Shown here: piece after piece, positions 11,842 through 13,482 of the stretch
Numbering within the stretch: position 1 is the stretch's first letter
Layout of the letters: every line of letters begins with the position of its first letter
Assembly: GCA_017558545.1 (NCBI GenBank)
Contig: JAFYUG010000186.1
Location: 1-13,482 of the forward strand
Origin: Oscillospiraceae bacterium
GTDB lineage: Bacteria; Bacillota; Clostridia; Oscillospirales; Oscillospiraceae
DNA length: 13,482 nucleotides
Reading direction: 5' to 3'
Made by a program: the position numbers and the translations under genes
The notes under the pieces: generated by a model
Seen by the model: only the letters and a program-made list of their open reading frames with translations
Told to the model about the DNA's origin: nothing
Databases searched by the model: none

Positions 11842-13374
11842 ATGAGAAAAAGTTTTATATGCCTTGTTGTTGTGCTTGCAATGGCTCTCGGCCTTTGCGT
11901 TCCTGCCGCGGCTGCTTATGAGAAAACCGTAAGCATAAACCACCGCGCTATAAAAATAGTCCTCAACGATGAACTTATTGTCCCCTGCGATGGCGAGGGA
12001 AAGACCGTTGAGCCCTTTATCATGACCGAAACCGGCACCACCTATCTGCCTCTGCGCGCCATTGCTCAGGCTTTGGGTCTTTATGTTGATTGGGATGACG
12101 CCACCAACACCGTTAAGCTCATCAGCGGCGGCCGTGTAAAAACCGGCGAGGGCAAGAGCGGCGAAACCGTTGGCACCAGCAATGTTAAGGTTACCTATAG
12201 AAATATAAGGATATTCCTTGATGGCGAGGAGCTTAACCTTGTAAACCGCGACGGCGTTAAGGTTGAACCCTTCATCCTCAACTCCAACTCCAGCGTTTAC
12301 CTGCCTCTGCGTATTATAGGCGAGGCATTGGGTCTGCCTGTTCATTGGAGCGGCGATATCTCCACCGCATACCTCAACTGCTCCAACGATACCGTTGCCA
12401 ACAGAAATGTTGAGCGCGTAACTCTCTCCGCCAACGATGCTCGCGGCCGCGTAGGCGATTATCTCCGCCTTGAGGCCTATGTGGAGCCTGCAAGCGCCGT
12501 TAATAAGACCATCACCTGGACTTCCACCGATAATGATATTGTCCGCGTTAATGCCGAGGGCATGGTTGTGCTTCATGGCAAGGGCGTTGCCGAAATCGTG
12601 GCCACCTCCGAAAACGGCAAAAGTGCAAGATGCAAGATTGTTGTCCGCGGCGATGCCAAGGAAGATCCCTTCATTGATGAGCTTGGTTATAGCTATAGCG
12701 AGATAAAATATCTCGTTGACAGCGCTGACGCAGCTGCAAAGAGCCTCGTTAATGCTTTGTCCTCCATTGACAAGGCTGAAAACGCAAGCTCCATGGGCGT
12801 TATCCATGCCGCCGCAGCCATCAGCCATGTGGAAAAGGCTGCTGACCAGCTTTCCACCGCTCTTGCAATTACCAAAAACGGACTTCCCCTCAAGCTCAGT
12901 GAGGGCAAATATGCTACCGTTGCAGACCTTGTGGAAGCCGCTCAGAGTCCTCTCAATGAGGTTATAAATCTCAAGGTTGGCAACGAAAACATGAAGCCTG
13001 TGCTGGCTATGCTCACCGATGCCATAGTTGCAGCCCAGCCCATTGTTTCCGATTTCCAGAAGGCCTCCTCCGATGTTCTTGTCCTTTTCGAAGACCTTCT
13101 TGAGGATGAAGAGGATGAGGAAACCGAAGATGACGGTAAGCTCGAGATGGGCGATGTCATCATTGATAAGGACGGCATTAAGGTCACCGCTGTTGAATTT
13201 AAGAACGATGTTGACCTTGGCGATCTGGCCGATTACTTCTCCCAGCTTCAGCTGAAGGTTGAGAATAATTCCGGTAAGACTCTGCTGTTTGTTGCCCAGA
13301 GACTTTATGTTGACGGAAAAGAAATGGCAGTAGATGGTGATAGAGAAGTCACCATGGCTCATGGCAAGAGCTAA
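11842..13374 (+). CDS. Secreted protein with two stalk domains, Big_2 domain and interrupted C-terminal domain
   Basis: The 510 residues up to the TAA begin with a signal peptide (MRKSFICLVVVLAMALGLC, likely cut after AAA at 25). Two copies of the copper-amine-oxidase N-terminal (stalk) domain follow: 29-96 with YLPLRAIAQALGLYVDWDD, and 115-178 with YLPLRIIGEALGLPVHWSG. Both are preceded by VEPFI, so they are an internal duplication. A Big_2 immunoglobulin-like domain (190-269) has TWTSTDNDIVRVNAEGMV and GVAEIVATSENGKS. A helical segment (275-415) and an acidic run (421-431) lead to a beta-rich domain (437-510) cut short by the stop. No sortase or lipobox signal is seen. A surface or envelope role is inferred. 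AAGGAG lies seven bases before the ATG. Confidence 0.9.
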   Translation: MRKSFICLVVVLAMALGLCVPAAAAYEKTVSINHRAIKIVLNDELIVPCDGEGKTVEPFIMTETGTTYLPLRAIAQALGLYVDWDDATNTVKLISGGRVKTGEGKSGETVGTSNVKVTYRNIRIFLDGEELNLVNRDGVKVEPFILNSNSSVYLPLRIIGEALGLPVHWSGDISTAYLNCSNDTVANRNVERVTLSANDARGRVGDYLRLEAYVEPASAVNKTITWTSTDNDIVRVNAEGMVVLHGKGVAEIVATSENGKSARCKIVVRGDAKEDPFIDELGYSYSEIKYLVDSADAAAKSLVNALSSIDKAENASSMGVIHAAAAISHVEKAADQLSTALAITKNGLPLKLSEGKYATVADLVEAAQSPLNEVINLKVGNENMKPVLAMLTDAIVAAQPIVSDFQKASSDVLVLFEDLLEDEEDEETEDDGKLEMGDVIIDKDGIKVTAVEFKNDVDLGDLADYFSQLQLKVENNSGKTLLFVAQRLYVDGKEMAVDGDREVTMAHGKS

Positions 13375-13482
13375 TTGATAAATCTTAAAATTGCTAATAC
13401 CGGACTTGAAAGCGCGGGAATTGAAGAAATAAATGAAATTGACTTGACTCTCGCCTTCTTCGACCCCAGCGCCGGTATGGCC
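13375..13482 (+). pseudogene. In-frame continuation of the secreted protein after a TAA
   Basis: Directly after the TAA at 13372-13374 the same frame stays open to the window end. It reads LINLKIANTGLESAGIEEIN and then EIDLTLAFFDPSAGMA. This is the natural continuation of the beta-rich domain just before the stop (LKVENNSGKTLLFVAQRLYV and onward), with alternating hydrophobics. No ribosome site or start codon precedes it. One base change at the first stop position would restore AAA, GAA or CAA. It is most simply a nonsense mutation or sequence error. Readthrough is possible but unproven. Confidence 0.75.

Noticed and set aside
11791..13362. 523-codon minus-strand open frame opposite the secreted protein
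   Set aside because: The plus strand has a signal peptide, a ribosome site and recognisable stalk and Big_2 domains. The antisense frame has none, and its residue pattern mirrors the plus-strand repeats.

Overview
The window looks like a chromosomal segment of an anaerobic Gram-positive bacterium of the class Clostridia, probably a gut member of the Oscillospirales or Christensenellales. This is inference. It rests on strong AGGAGG-type ribosome sites, a lipoprotein TRAP receptor, a CD1247-type acidic zinc-ribbon protein next to efp, copper-amine-oxidase-like 'stalk' repeats in a secreted protein, and moderately GC-rich codon use. No mobile-element genes, CRISPR array or rRNA are visible.

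Layout. From 1 to 4897 (minus strand) lies an uptake and catabolism operon. In transcription order it holds a TRAP receptor lipoprotein, the small and large TRAP permeases, an N-acylglucosamine 2-epimerase (AGE) family enzyme, and a divergent NagB-like protein that runs off the left edge. The set suggests import and breakdown of an N-acetylated sugar or sialic acid, but the substrate is not proven. A strong promoter precedes the receptor, and an 18-bp perfect stem-loop separates receptor from permeases. From 4898 to 5757 there is an unusual non-coding block. It contains a terminator hairpin, a roughly 175-bp array of small hairpins joined by GTGATGT linkers that invert to ACATCAC halfway, a 30-bp copy of the 3' half of tRNA-fMet, a GC-rich cluster of nested hairpins, an inverted tRNA-like remnant, and an intact initiator tRNA with its own promoter and terminator.

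From 5830 to 8764 (minus strand) there is a glutaredoxin-like CxxC protein, a CD1247-type protein, elongation factor P, and a membrane protein joining a C-lobe-only pseudokinase to an external C-type-lectin-like domain. The last is divergent from a two-gene FAD flavoprotein operon (8950 to 11756, plus strand). The two divergent promoters share the motif TTCCGCTG-N3-TAAAAT at the same position, suggesting common control. From 11842 to the right edge is a secreted protein with two stalk domains and a Big_2 domain. An in-frame TAA cuts its last domain, and the coding pattern then continues to the end of the window.

The points most worth following up are the pseudokinase-lectin fusion with its mirrored promoter motif, the hairpin/tRNA-remnant mosaic, and the interrupted secreted protein.
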